This document shows, piece after piece, positions 35,974 through 45,169 of a DNA stretch of 64,000 nucleotides (positions within the stretch are counted from its first letter, which is position 1; each line of letters begins with the position of its first letter). Under the pieces are notes generated by a model. It was not told where the DNA came from. It ran no database searches and saw only the letters and a program-made list of their open reading frames with translations. The stretch is from Methylicorpusculum oleiharenae (GTDB lineage: Bacteria > Pseudomonadota > Gammaproteobacteria > Methylococcales > Methylomonadaceae). The stretch is taken from contig NZ_WUTY02000001.1 of the NCBI RefSeq assembly GCF_009828925.2, positions 3,378,492 through 3,442,491 on the forward strand, read 5' to 3'. The position numbers and the translations under genes are program-made.

Positions 35974-37371
35974 ATGATTCCTGTCATTTTATCCGGCGGT
36001 TCAGGCACCCGTTTATGGCCATTATCGCGCGGTCAGTACCCTAAGCAGTTTTTACCGTTGGTCACCGACAAAACGATGGTGCAAGAAACCTTGCTGAGAC
36101 TGAATGGTCTTGAAGGGATTCAAGCGCCCATTGCGGTGTGCAATGAAGATCATCGCTTTATGATGGCCGAGCAATTATGGGAAATAGGCGGCAAACCGCA
36201 AGCCATTATTCTTGAGCCCATGGGCAAAAATACAGCGCCTGCAGTGGCCATGGCGGCTTTGTCCGTCAAACCGGAGGACGTTTTGCTGGTTCTTCCCGCT
36301 GATCATGTGATTGCCAATGTGGCGGCCTTTCACCAAGCAGCAATTGCCGCTAACCAATTGGCACAAGCGGGGCAACTGGTCACCTTCGGCATTGTACCCA
36401 CTGAGCCGGAGACCGGCTATGGTTACATTAAGCGTTCATCTTCACGCATCGGTGAAGCCTATCAGGTTGCCGCTTTTGTAGAAAAGCCGGATCAAAAAAC
36501 CGCTGAAACTTATGTAAGCAGCGGCGAGTTTTTCTGGAATAGTGGCATGTTTGCTTTTAAAGCCCAGACCTTTTTGGATGAATTGCAAAAGTTCAACCCG
36601 GAAATGCTGCAGGCCTGCAAAAACGCATTGAATGGCGCTAAAGTCGATCTTGACTTTACCCGGCTTGATAAAGACGCTTTTTCGGCTTGTCCTTCCGATT
36701 CAATAGATTATGCCGTGATGGAAAAAACCGATAAGGCAGTGGTTATTCCGCTGGATGCCGAATGGAATGATGTGGGTTCCTGGTCTGCATTGTGGGATGT
36801 GACTCAAAAAGATGACTCGGGCAACGCGGTATTCGGAGACGTGGTCACTATCGACACAAAAAACTCATACATTTATTCAAGAAATAAATTGGTAAGCGCC
36901 ATTGGTGTTGAAGATCTGGTCATCATAGAAACCGATGATGCTGTTTTGGTGGCAACAAAGAGCCGTGTTCAGGATGTCAAGGACGTAGTTAACCTATTAA
37001 AAAGCCAAAATCGTCCTGAAGCCGATACACACCGAAAAGTCTTCAGGCCCTGGGGGCATTACGATACCGTGGACAAAGGCGAGCGTCACCAGACCAAACG
37101 AATTGTGGTCAAGCCACGGGCTAAATTGTCTTTACAAAAACATCATCACCGCGCCGAGCATTGGATTGTTGTCAGAGGAACCGCGCTGGTAACCAAAGGT
37201 GATCAGCAAATTCTGATTGCAGAAAACGAATCTATCTATATTCCATTAGGTACCGTTCATAGTCTGGAGAATCCAGGTGTCATTCCTCTTGAAATGGTGG
37301 AAGTCCAATCCGGAACCTATCTAGGCGAAGATGATATTGTCAGGTTTGAAGATAAATACGGCCGAATTTAA
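35974..37371 (+). CDS. manC: Mannose-1-phosphate guanylyltransferase / mannose-6-phosphate isomerase
   Basis: Makes GDP-mannose; the type II form also carries a phosphomannose isomerase domain. The N-terminal nucleotidyltransferase has LSGGSGTRLWPLSRGQYPKQ and FVEKPDQKTA; the C-terminal cupin has FRPWGHYDTVD, RIVVKPRAKLSLQKHHHRAE and GTALVTKGDQ. It is 465 residues. galU follows 18 bases later in the same direction. Confidence 0.95.
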   Translation: MIPVILSGGSGTRLWPLSRGQYPKQFLPLVTDKTMVQETLLRLNGLEGIQAPIAVCNEDHRFMMAEQLWEIGGKPQAIILEPMGKNTAPAVAMAALSVKPEDVLLVLPADHVIANVAAFHQAAIAANQLAQAGQLVTFGIVPTEPETGYGYIKRSSSRIGEAYQVAAFVEKPDQKTAETYVSSGEFFWNSGMFAFKAQTFLDELQKFNPEMLQACKNALNGAKVDLDFTRLDKDAFSACPSDSIDYAVMEKTDKAVVIPLDAEWNDVGSWSALWDVTQKDDSGNAVFGDVVTIDTKNSYIYSRNKLVSAIGVEDLVIIETDDAVLVATKSRVQDVKDVVNLLKSQNRPEADTHRKVFRPWGHYDTVDKGERHQTKRIVVKPRAKLSLQKHHHRAEHWIVVRGTALVTKGDQQILIAENESIYIPLGTVHSLENPGVIPLEMVEVQSGTYLGEDDIVRFEDKYGRI

Positions 37372-37389
37372 AAGAGGATAATAAAAACA

Positions 37390-38271
37390 ATGAAACAAAT
37401 AGTCACCAAAGCAGTTTTCCCCGTTGCAGGATTAGGCACACGATTTTTACCTGCAACCAAAGCAAGCCCTAAAGAAATGTTGCCGGTGGTTGATAAACCG
37501 CTGATTCAATATGCCGTGGAAGAGGCCGTAGCCGCCGGCATCGATACCATGATTTTTGTGACGGGACGAACCAAAAATTCAATTATGGATCACTTTGACA
37601 AGGCGTACGAGCTTGAAAAAGAACTGGAGTCAAAAAATAAAACTGAACTCCTGAAAATTTTGCAAAATATTGTACCGCCGCATATCTCATGTGTTTTTAT
37701 CCGCCAATCTGAAGCCTTGGGCTTGGGTCATGCGGTTTATTGTGCACGGCCGATTGTTGGTGATGAGCCTTTCGCCGTGATACTGGCGGATGACCTGATC
37801 TATGATAAAAATCGCGGCTGTATGCGGCAGATGGTAGAGCTATATCACCAACAACATTGCAGCATTCTGGGTGTAGAACGAGTGGCGCCCTCCGAGACAG
37901 GCAGCTACGGCATCGTCAAAACGGAAGATTATTCAGGAACATTCGGTCGGGTTGACTTGATTGTTGAAAAACCCAAACCTGAAGTGGCGCCCTCCAATCT
38001 CGCGGTGGTTGGTCGGTACATCTTAACTCCGGCTATTTTTGACAAAATAAAGAATACCCAAAGAGGAGCTGGTGGCGAAATTCAATTGACGGATGCCATT
38101 GCATCGCTGCTTTCTGATGAACGGGTTCTTGCGTTTGAATTTGAAGGGAAGCGTTATGACTGCGGTTCCAAACTGGGATTTATTACCGCTACAGTCGAAC
38201 TTGGTTTATTACATAAAGAACTGAAAGAGGATTTCGCTGTTTACTTAAAAAATCTCGCTAAAACCCTTTAG
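37390..38271 (+). CDS. galU: UTP-glucose-1-phosphate uridylyltransferase
   Basis: Makes UDP-glucose for the polysaccharide and for galE. The start [48 protein letters not shown] and LADDLI are GalU signatures. It is 293 residues. It ends the manC-galU pair; a second mobile island begins after it. Confidence 0.95.
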   Translation: MKQIVTKAVFPVAGLGTRFLPATKASPKEMLPVVDKPLIQYAVEEAVAAGIDTMIFVTGRTKNSIMDHFDKAYELEKELESKNKTELLKILQNIVPPHISCVFIRQSEALGLGHAVYCARPIVGDEPFAVILADDLIYDKNRGCMRQMVELYHQQHCSILGVERVAPSETGSYGIVKTEDYSGTFGRVDLIVEKPKPEVAPSNLAVVGRYILTPAIFDKIKNTQRGAGGEIQLTDAIASLLSDERVLAFEFEGKRYDCGSKLGFITATVELGLLHKELKEDFAVYLKNLAKTL

Positions 38272-38379
38272 AGTAAATAGTCTGGAGTTTCCCAGTTTTT
38301 ATAGGGTTGCCGAGATTTGTTAGAGAACTTTTATTGCATTAAACGTCCTGATTAGCAAGCTGTTTCAGCTAAATCCATA

Positions 38380-38480
38380 AGCCCGTCATGCCCGTCGGGA
38401 AACGGGCATCCAGTGCCATGGATGGTAAGCTTCGAGCTATCCATGTGACCTGGATTCCGGCAATCCGTGCCGGAATGACG
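38380..38480. repeat. Intergenic repeat of the GTCATTCCGGCA type
   Basis: Starts CCCGTCATGCCCGTCGGGAA and ends ATTCCGGCAATCCGTGCCGG then AATGACGCG. It is a compact inverted-repeat unit of the kind dispersed between genes in many proteobacteria. Confidence 0.55.
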
Positions 38481-38534
38481 CGCTCGAATACAGGTAAAGA
38501 GTTAGAGCTGGATCATCTTTATAATAAGGTTAAA

Positions 38535-38705
38535 CGTTACCGTCGTTCCGGCAGGGATTTCCGGACCAATCCGCGAGGAGCGGATTGGCACTCGCCCGAA
38601 GGGTGCCGGGCAGGACAGCCCGGCGTGAGCCCAGAAGCCACTTATGGCATAGGCTGGAGCACATCCTTGTGTTCTAGATCCCGGCAATCCCTGCCGGGAT
38701 GACGC
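38535..38705. repeat. MITE-like intergenic repeat, about 170 bp
   Basis: Terminal repeats GTCGTTCCGGCAGGGAT (left) and the complement of GTCATCCCGGCAGGGATTGC (right) enclose GC-rich hairpin-forming sequence with no convincing gene. A related piece flanks the transposon at 15262-15353, so this is a dispersed family. The remainder of 38272-38845 shows nothing else. Confidence 0.7.
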
Positions 38706-38845
38706 CTCTGCCTAACGCGAAGAGTGTTTTATTAAATGGGTTAGCCGCCGTTTATGCAGACCCTATCGATAATTCCTGCAGCCCAAGCATAATGGGAGTC
38801 CGTTTTTGAAATTATTGGGAAACTTCAGTAAATAGTAACGAGTAG

Positions 38846-40122
38846 ATGCTTCGTATCAGCCTGTCGAACTCGAAAATCCCGCGCCGTTTAACGATTCGGC
38901 GCGCTATAGGTAAACAATATTCGCCGACAATTAGACTTGTTGCACCGGACCGGGATATACAGCGGATCATCCTTCAATTGTCCGACTTCCGCATCTATGG
39001 CGGCGAAGCCAAAGCGGAACTGGGGCAAAAAGCGCAGCGTGTCGCCATGTTGTCGACACATCCGGTCTTTATCCTGCGCGAAGCCTTTAAGTATCTGACG
39101 AACCAACGTATTGTCGCCCCTGGCTACACCACTATGCAGGATATGGTAAGCAGCGATGGCCAGCGTATCGAGACGCAAATCAACACCATCAACGCCCAGC
39201 ACGCCAACAAGTATTTCGGGCTGAAGAAAGGCGTGAGCTCCTATACCTTGTCTGCGAACCATATGCCGATCAATGCCAAGATAGTCGGTACGCACGAACA
39301 TGAATCACATTTCGTGTTCGACATCCTGCATAACAATACGACTGATATCAAGCCAGAGCGTCATTCGACGGATACGCACGGCACCAACCAAGTGAATTTC
39401 TTCATCCTGCTCGCATTCGAGTACCAATTCGCACCGCGTTATCGTGATCTGCACAAAAAAATGTATGGGCTGGTGGGGTTCTATCACCCGAGCCACTATA
39501 GGAATACGCTGATCAAGCCTTCGCGGAAGGTTTTTGATAAATTGATCATTAAGGAGTGACCCATCAATCAACGTATTCTGGCTCCTCTGGCTCAAAAAGA
39601 AGTGACCCAGACAACCATTGTGCGCAAGCTGACCAGCTATACTCGGTAAAACCAGACGAAGAAAGCGCTATGGGAGTTGGAAAATATTTGCCGATCCATA
39701 CATTTCCTGACTTTCATCGATGATCATTTGTATCGACAACACATTCAGAAGGCGCTCAATCGCGGTGAAGCTTATCACCGCTTGCAGCGAGCGATTGCTT
39801 ATGTTAATTCCGGCTAGTTCCGCGTCAAGACGGAAGCAGAGCAGCAAATATGGAATGAATGCTCCCGACTCATAGCGAACGCCATTATTTATTACAACAC
39901 GTTGCTCCTATCGCGGGTTTATGAGAAAAGCTGGCTGCTGGCGACCAATAAGCCATTCAATTCCTCAAGGATGTTTCACCGGTTGCCTGGCGGAATATTA
40001 ACCTAATCGGTAATATGGACTTTACTGGAGAACCCTCAATAATCAATATTGAAGCGCTTGCTGCACGATTTAACGATCCAACTTTCTGGCGTAAATCCTT
40101 GGCGGGGGATAACGAGAGTTAA
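38846..40122 (+). pseudogene. Tn3-family transposase with internal deletion and stops
   Basis: An open part (38846-39559) joins an N-terminal Tn3 TnpA segment (LSDFRIYGGEAKAELGQKAQ, NQRIVAPGYTTMQDM) directly to the DDE region (YFGLKKGVSSYTL, THEHESHFVFDIL, HSTDTHGTNQVNFF, YQFAPRYRDL). About half of the protein between them is gone. The rest to 40122 (AEQQIWNECSRLIANAIIYY, GEPSIINIEALAARFN) carries several stops. The element is dead; no terminal repeats were found. Confidence 0.85.
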
Positions 40123-40268
40123 TGTGAAAACGACAAGGTATTACACTTAAATCCATTAACCTGTTTCAATAAATTCACAACCATATTTCGAATGCCGAGT
40201 CCGGGTAAGAGCCGGCGTTTATTCATGTTATGATTTATGAATATCATGGCATCGTCAAGCAACCATTG

Positions 40269-40283
40269 TTGCGCATTGCGCAA
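40269..40283. promoter_or_regulatory. Palindrome upstream of higB, candidate HigA operator
   Basis: TTGCGCATTGCGCAA is a perfect 15-bp palindrome ending 17 bases before the higB start. HigA antitoxins repress their own operon through such palindromes. A possible -10 (TATGAT) lies a little upstream near 40229. Confidence 0.55.
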
Positions 40284-40300
40284 TATGTTATATTTTTAAA

Positions 40301-40579
40301 ATGATCAAGTCGTTTCGCCATAAAGGGCTCAAGAAGTTCTTTGATTCAGGTTCTGTAGCAGGCATCCAGCCTCAGCACGCGAAACGCTTGAGAATGCAAC
40401 TTGTGGCATTGGATACTGCTTCAACAATTGACGATATGGATATCCCGGGCTTCAAACTGCACTCATTGAAGGGCGCAAACCATGACAGATGGTCGGTTTG
40501 GGTGAATGGCAACTGGCGTGTGACATTTGAATTCCGAGAGGGTCATGCCTTTGTACTCGATTATGAGGATTACCACTAA
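40301..40579 (+). CDS. higB: HigB-like toxin (RelE superfamily)
   Basis: A 92-residue member of the plasmid killer/HigB group: IKSFRHKGLKKFFDSGS at the start, then LHSLKGANHDRWSVWVNGNW and RVTFEFREGHAFVLDYEDYH. These proteins cleave mRNA on the ribosome. It overlaps higA by one base. Order toxin-then-antitoxin is that of higBA loci. It lies just after Tn3 remains, which often carry such modules as passengers. Confidence 0.92.
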   Translation: MIKSFRHKGLKKFFDSGSVAGIQPQHAKRLRMQLVALDTASTIDDMDIPGFKLHSLKGANHDRWSVWVNGNWRVTFEFREGHAFVLDYEDYH

Positions 40580-40872
40580 TGACTATGCATAATCCACCGC
40601 ATCCAGGGGAATTCATTCGGGAAGTCTATTTGGAACCGTTCGGAATAACTGGCCGGCAACTTTCCCTGAAATTAGGTGTTTCGCCCTCTACGTTGAACCG
40701 AATTCTAAAAGGTAACAGCGGACTAAGCTCAGAAATGGCGCTTCGCCTGTCGAAGGCCTTGGGACGGTCTCCAGAGAGCTGGCTGGCTATGCAGGACAAC
40801 TATGATCTTTGGCATGCCAGGCAAACAGTCAATCTTGATGCTGTCGAGAAAATTGAATTCAGGGCCGCATAA
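40579..40872 (+). CDS. higA: HigA-like antitoxin (XRE family)
   Basis: A 97-residue DNA-binding antitoxin. HPGEFIREVYLEPFGITGRQ opens it, and the helix-turn-helix is LSLKLGVSPSTLNRILKGNS, followed by ALRLSKALGRSPESWLAMQ. It neutralises HigB and represses the operon. Its ATG overlaps the higB stop. Confidence 0.93.
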   Translation: MTMHNPPHPGEFIREVYLEPFGITGRQLSLKLGVSPSTLNRILKGNSGLSSEMALRLSKALGRSPESWLAMQDNYDLWHARQTVNLDAVEKIEFRAA

Positions 40873-40894
40873 CAAAATTTAACGGGTGAATATC

Positions 40895-41317
40895 ATGCAT
40901 GCATGGGTCTACGATCCACACTCTGGAGGTGTAAAAATTCCCACCGCAGTTCAGCAAAGCGTTGAACGACGGGTTCGCTCTTATGCTGACGCTCATTACG
41001 GTGGAAAGTTTACCCGCTTGGAGCTACGCTTTCGCAGTATGTTCTGCTACATCGATGCTTACACTGAGCCTATGGAACCCACTGATTCACTGCTGCTTGC
41101 CTTGAAGGAAACGCGCGAACAGTACCTTCAGCGGTGTCGTAACGTACCACTCCATTTGTGCCGATTACGTTTTTTCGGAGATGAAGACCGATGGAGCATG
41201 GCTTTCTATACCTACAGCAACGAGAAATATGAGCCGTGTATATTTGATAACGGGACGTTCCATGGGACACCCGAAGAAGCATTCGAGACTGCAGCAGTCT
41301 ACCTCCAAGACTTCTGA
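40895..41317 (+). CDS. Conserved hypothetical protein of mobile regions
   Basis: About 140 residues. I start at ATG 40895 (MHAWVYDPHSGGVKIPTAVQ) rather than the GTG at 40886. The protein is rich in aromatic residues and has no membrane helix. A region RFFGDEDRWSMAFYTYSNEK then CIFDNGTFHGTPEEAFE looks like a compact domain. I do not recognise its function. It follows higA by 22 bases and may be co-transcribed with it. The gap 41318-41596 after it shows only a short hairpin at 41567-41588. Confidence 0.6.
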   Translation: MHAWVYDPHSGGVKIPTAVQQSVERRVRSYADAHYGGKFTRLELRFRSMFCYIDAYTEPMEPTDSLLLALKETREQYLQRCRNVPLHLCRLRFFGDEDRWSMAFYTYSNEKYEPCIFDNGTFHGTPEEAFETAAVYLQDF

Positions 41318-41596
41318 ATTCAGCCCCCTGATGATCATTACAGCCCGCCGATCGCCAATGTGCTGGAGCCTTAGTCATCGTCCTCGTGGTGAATTCTCAA
41401 CCATTCTCCCCATCTGGTTAGGGTGGAAATTGTCTATTCATCATTTCCAAAAACAGTCATTAACTGCTGATCCGATCCTATCGGAATCGATGGCCGGTTT
41501 TGTATCTGAACTGATGGTGGTTTTCAACCGAAATGGATGGTTAGTTTAGTGTCTGATACACGCAGTAATATTAGTTATTGCTAATATTTACCTTTT

Positions 41597-41623
41597 CGAG
41601 GATATGTGGAGTTCAGGAATATG
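41597..41623 (+). repeat. RIT left terminal inverted repeat
   Basis: 27-bp end, one mismatch (T against C at position 11) with the complement of 44943-44969. Confidence 0.88.
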
Positions 41624-41746
41624 CCGAGTATAATTGCCACTGGACGGCAGTAACCGCATAAAATCATCACGTTTGCGCCATTCGATCCACTGATTTAATC
41701 CGCATATTATTGCCGTCTTTCATCTCACCGATTTAAGGAGGTCAGT

Positions 41747-42988
41747 ATGCTTACAACATATCTTAAACGCCAGACTACTCTTACCACTTACTACACCAGC
41801 TCTGCTGGACCATATTTGGATGAGTTCACTGACTGGTTAGCTCAGTGCGGGTTCCACGATGAAGTCATATGCCAATATCTTCCGGGCGTCAGCGAGTTTG
41901 CGGCCTGGGTTGATGCCACCTATGGCAACCTGACTTCATTTCCAGTTAACGCACTTAATCATTTTCACGATTACCTCGCTACACGCGGTCGATTGCGCTA
42001 TTCAAAAGGTCAGCACTCGGTATACTGGTTGGGTGCACATCACTTTGTCGAGTTTCTCCAGAGTCAGAACAAAATCGTCGTCACCGAGATATCACCGAAG
42101 ACGACACAACCGGAGCTCTTCCGTCAATTTGAACACTGGATGCAAACACACCACGGAGTGCAGTCTTCAACGCTACGCAATTACCGCCAGCATATCGTTG
42201 AACTGCTATCAACGCTCGGCGAACATCCTGAACAGTTCACCGCAGACGCGTTGCATACCTTTATCCTGAACTACGCTCTCGGGCGCAGTCATGCACTCGC
42301 TAAGAAGCGAGTGACGGCAGTTCGTATGTTTATTCGGTTTTTGATCACAATGGGGCATTGCCAGCCAGGCCTTGAGGCAGCGATTCCGGCTCTTGCCGAA
42401 TGGCCACTTGCGCGGTTGCCTCGTTATTTACTTCCAGAAGAGGTTGATCGTGTCCTTGCCCATATTAATCGTACCACGCCAATCGGCATCCGCGACAAAG
42501 CAATCCTTTTACTACTGGCTCGATTGGGATTGCGAGCCAGTGAAGTCGCTGAACTAGCGCTTCCTGATATCGATTGGTCTGCGGGAACATTTTCCGTTAT
42601 TGGCAAGAGCCGACGAGAGGCGAAGCTACCTTTGCCACAGGAGGTTGGTGATGCCTTGTTGGAATATCTTGAGAGTGCACGCCCATCGGTTAAAACTGAC
42701 CGTGTCTTCATCACTGCAATCGCTCCCTGGATGCCAATAACCCGGCATGTTGTCAAGCAAGTTGCCGCTCAAGCGATACGGCGTGCTGGAATCAATGCAC
42801 CATCGTTTGGCGCCCATGTCCTGCGTCATTCAGCTGCTACAGGGATGCTGCGTCAGGGAGCGTCGCTCCAGGTGATCGGCGAGGTATTGCGGCACAGTTG
42901 TCTTGAGACTACGGCTCATTACGCGAAAGTGGACATAGCCTTGTTGCAGCAGGTCACGCGTTCGTGGCCGGGAGGAGCATCATGCTAA
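41747..42988 (+). CDS. ritA: RIT tyrosine recombinase A
   Basis: A 413-residue site-specific recombinase. A perfect AAGGAGGT lies before ATG 41747. An N-terminal SAM-like DNA-binding region is followed by the catalytic domain: R in LGLRASEVAEL, H-x-x-R in HVLRHSAATGML, H in VLRHSCLETT, and the tyrosine in TAHYAKVD. Its stop overlaps the start of the second recombinase. Confidence 0.9.
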   Translation: MLTTYLKRQTTLTTYYTSSAGPYLDEFTDWLAQCGFHDEVICQYLPGVSEFAAWVDATYGNLTSFPVNALNHFHDYLATRGRLRYSKGQHSVYWLGAHHFVEFLQSQNKIVVTEISPKTTQPELFRQFEHWMQTHHGVQSSTLRNYRQHIVELLSTLGEHPEQFTADALHTFILNYALGRSHALAKKRVTAVRMFIRFLITMGHCQPGLEAAIPALAEWPLARLPRYLLPEEVDRVLAHINRTTPIGIRDKAILLLLARLGLRASEVAELALPDIDWSAGTFSVIGKSRREAKLPLPQEVGDALLEYLESARPSVKTDRVFITAIAPWMPITRHVVKQVAAQAIRRAGINAPSFGAHVLRHSAATGMLRQGASLQVIGEVLRHSCLETTAHYAKVDIALLQQVTRSWPGGASC

Positions 42989-43893
42989 AAGATGCCATCG
43001 ATACTTATTTGGCCGTACGCCGCGCTGCGGGCTTTAAGCTCACAGACGATGCGTTTTATCTGTTTCACTTCGCTCGATTTGCCACTGCCCAGGGAGACAC
43101 GCATGTAAAGTCACAGACGGCTATCGCTTGGGCAGGACAGGCACGAACTGAATCACAGCGCGCTATCCGCTTGAAAGCGGTTATTCGCTTTGCCCGCTTT
43201 AGCTATGCCGCCGACAACCGCCATGAAATTCCACCACAAGGTGTATTTTGCTTTCAACGTCATCGACCAATTCCCTATCTCTATACCGAAGCAGAGATTC
43301 AGGCATTGATGGGTGCGGCAGCACGGCTGGAGCCAGCAGATTCGTTTCGTCCACTGATGTATCGCACCTTGATTGGGTTACTTGCGTCTACGGGATTGCG
43401 TATTTCCGAGGCGCTCGGCTTGTGTTTTAAGGACATTATGGCGGATGGGCTGCTGATTCGGAAAACGAAATTTGGCAAAAGCCGGATAGTGCCGCTCCAT
43501 CCCACGACGCATTTAGCACTGGAAGAGTATCTTGTCGAACGCGCTAAACTCGCCACTACTGATGATCATTTGTTTATCTCGAAGTGGCGTCGTGGGATGT
43601 GCCGCCAGACGGTATATGCCACATTCAAAGAGCTCCTGAAGATGGCCGGTCTCCCTCGCCAATCTGGGCTGCCACGACCAAGGCTAATCGATTTTCGTCA
43701 TTCCTTCGCGTCGAATGCACTCGTAGACGGCCCGGATCGTCGCGATCAGGTCGGTCGCCACACGCTGGCGTTGATGACGTACTTGGGTCATGCCAGCCCA
43801 AACAGTACGTTTTGGTATTTAGAAAGTTCACCGCTCTTAATGGATCACATCGTTCGCGCCTGCGAACATTTCGTCGAGGAAAATACACCATGA
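42982..43893 (+). CDS. ritB: RIT tyrosine recombinase B
   Basis: Starts at ATG 42982 (LKDAIDTYLAVRRAAGFKLT), preceded by GGAGG, and gives 303 residues. Catalytic marks are R in TGLRISEALGL, the box LIDFRHSFASNAL, YLGHASPNSTFWYLE with histidine and tyrosine. Overlaps ritA by 7 bases and ritC by 4. Confidence 0.9.
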   Translation: MLKDAIDTYLAVRRAAGFKLTDDAFYLFHFARFATAQGDTHVKSQTAIAWAGQARTESQRAIRLKAVIRFARFSYAADNRHEIPPQGVFCFQRHRPIPYLYTEAEIQALMGAAARLEPADSFRPLMYRTLIGLLASTGLRISEALGLCFKDIMADGLLIRKTKFGKSRIVPLHPTTHLALEEYLVERAKLATTDDHLFISKWRRGMCRQTVYATFKELLKMAGLPRQSGLPRPRLIDFRHSFASNALVDGPDRRDQVGRHTLALMTYLGHASPNSTFWYLESSPLLMDHIVRACEHFVEENTP

Positions 43894-44879
43894 CTCCGAT
43901 CGCCCCTCATATCACCGCATTTCTACAAGAACGATTGCCGCTACAACGAGCCGCGAGCGAGCATACCTGCGACAGCTATGCCTACGCTTTTCAACTGTTG
44001 TTTCAATTTGCCGCCGCTCGGTTGCATGTGACACCCTCCGCGCTCTTCCTTGAGCAACTCGATGCCGCTTTGGTGATGGATTTCTTGCAATATCTGGAAA
44101 CGGAGCGCGACAACAGCCCGCGCACACGCAATGCTAGGCTCGTTGCGATCAAGTCATTTATGCGCTTTATGGAATATAGAGAACCCGCTCTCTTAGAGCA
44201 GAGCCGACGTATCTTAGCCATTCCCGCAAAGCGAACAGATACACGGCTAATCAATTATTTGTCATTAGACGAAATGCAGGCACTGCTCAATGTACCGGAT
44301 CTGAAACGCCGCGACGGTATCCGTGATCGAGCTATGATCCACCTCTGTTTTTCGGCAGGACTGAGAGTATCCGAACTGGTTCATCTCCCATTACAGGCGC
44401 TGGAGTGGCAACCATCACCCAATGTACGCATTTTCGGTAAAGGGCGTCGAGAACGTCTATTGCCACTCTGGAAGCAGGCAGCTTCCGATCTGCGTGCATG
44501 GCTTGCCGTGCGAGGACAACCAGCTGCGACAGAACTCTTCCTAAATGCACACGGAGAACCCATGACCAGATCGGGCTTCGAGTATGTGCTGAAGAAACAT
44601 GTGGAAGTGGCTGCTAAACGTTGCCCATCTATTGAGAAAAAACGGATATCTCCTCATGTCCTACGTCACACCGCCGCGATGGTGGTATTGCAAGCAACAG
44701 GCGATATCCGAAAGGTATCGTTGTGGCTTGGACATGGGGATATCCAGACGACCGAAGTCTATCTACGCGCTGATCCGACCGAAAAACTTGAGGCGATGAG
44801 TGCGATGGTCCCGCTTACGCTTAAACGTGGTCAGTTCCGTGCGCCGGACCAGTTGATTGCCTCTCTACGAGGCGGCTAG
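43890..44879 (+). CDS. ritC: RIT tyrosine recombinase C
   Basis: Starts at ATG 43890 in the ATGA overlap with ritB and encodes 329 residues. A longer frame from 43584 only reads ritB in another frame. Catalytic marks: R in AGLRVSELVHL, HVLRHTAAMVVLQ, WLGHGDIQTTEVYLRAD. A 10-bp stem (GGAGCCGAAC / GTTCGGCTCC, 44897-44926) follows and may end transcription, although it lacks a T run. Confidence 0.9.
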   Translation: MTPIAPHITAFLQERLPLQRAASEHTCDSYAYAFQLLFQFAAARLHVTPSALFLEQLDAALVMDFLQYLETERDNSPRTRNARLVAIKSFMRFMEYREPALLEQSRRILAIPAKRTDTRLINYLSLDEMQALLNVPDLKRRDGIRDRAMIHLCFSAGLRVSELVHLPLQALEWQPSPNVRIFGKGRRERLLPLWKQAASDLRAWLAVRGQPAATELFLNAHGEPMTRSGFEYVLKKHVEVAAKRCPSIEKKRISPHVLRHTAAMVVLQATGDIRKVSLWLGHGDIQTTEVYLRADPTEKLEAMSAMVPLTLKRGQFRAPDQLIASLRGG

Positions 44880-44942
44880 AATATGCTGAGTAGTTCGGAG
44901 CCGAACGACCCATGTTGTTCGGCTCCTCCGTTCGCCACTTTC

Positions 44943-44969
44943 CATATTCCTGAACTCCGCATATCCTCG
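44943..44969 (-). repeat. RIT right terminal inverted repeat
   Basis: 27-bp partner of 41597-41623. It overlaps the long palindrome that starts at 44965. Confidence 0.88.
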
Positions 44970-44996
44970 AATATGCTGAGCTCAGCATATTCGAGG
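44965..44996. repeat. Perfect 32-bp palindrome at the RIT right end
   Basis: Each arm is 16 bases, CCTCGAATATGCTGAG and its complement, with no loop. The motif GAATATGCTGAG appears again at 44879-44890, and GGAATATGCCGAG lies at the left end (41617-41629). It may be part of the recombinase site. Confidence 0.85.
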
Positions 44997-45169
44997 GGAT
45001 GGGCAAAAATAGCCACTTTGAAATCTTCGCGGCCTAAGCCGCATTTGATAACGACTTCCCACAGACTGGCGACGCTGAAGAACAGTTCGTTTTCAGGGTC
45101 GCTCATCAGCTTCTGGGCACTCGGTGGCAACTACTCAAAACCTTCCGCCGCCCACAGCAGCAGATTCAT
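44997..45169 (-). pseudogene. PIN-domain toxin, broken
   Basis: From ATG 45169 it reads MNLLLWAAEGFE and then a stop, continuing in frame with LPPSAQKLMSDPENELFFSV, ASLWEVVIKCGLGREDF. Normal proteins of this type begin with an LLLDTH block holding the first active-site aspartate; that part is missing, apparently by a small deletion. The C-terminal half is lost at the RIT/palindrome boundary. Without these acidic residues it cannot act as a nuclease. Confidence 0.75.

Larger units (their letters stand above)
41597..44969. mobile_element. Recombinase-in-Trio (RIT) element
   Basis: Three tandem, overlapping tyrosine recombinase genes lie between inverted repeats of 27 bp with one mismatch (left 41597-41623 starting CGAGGATATGTGGAGTTCAG, right 44943-44969). 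This is the layout of RIT elements. All three frames are open. No cargo is carried. The right end lies within or beside a broken PIN toxin gene. Confidence 0.88.

Noticed and set aside
38388-38702. 104-codon frame in the intergenic repeat region
   Set aside because: It runs through two inverted-repeat units rich in arginine and glycine codons, with no homology or ribosome site.
38888-39595. Antisense frames over the Tn3 transposase
   Set aside because: They mirror the coding strand, and the plus strand has clear TnpA motifs.
43584-43889. Longer ritC beginning at 43584
   Set aside because: The extension is ritB read in another frame; the ATGA overlap at 43890 is the natural start.
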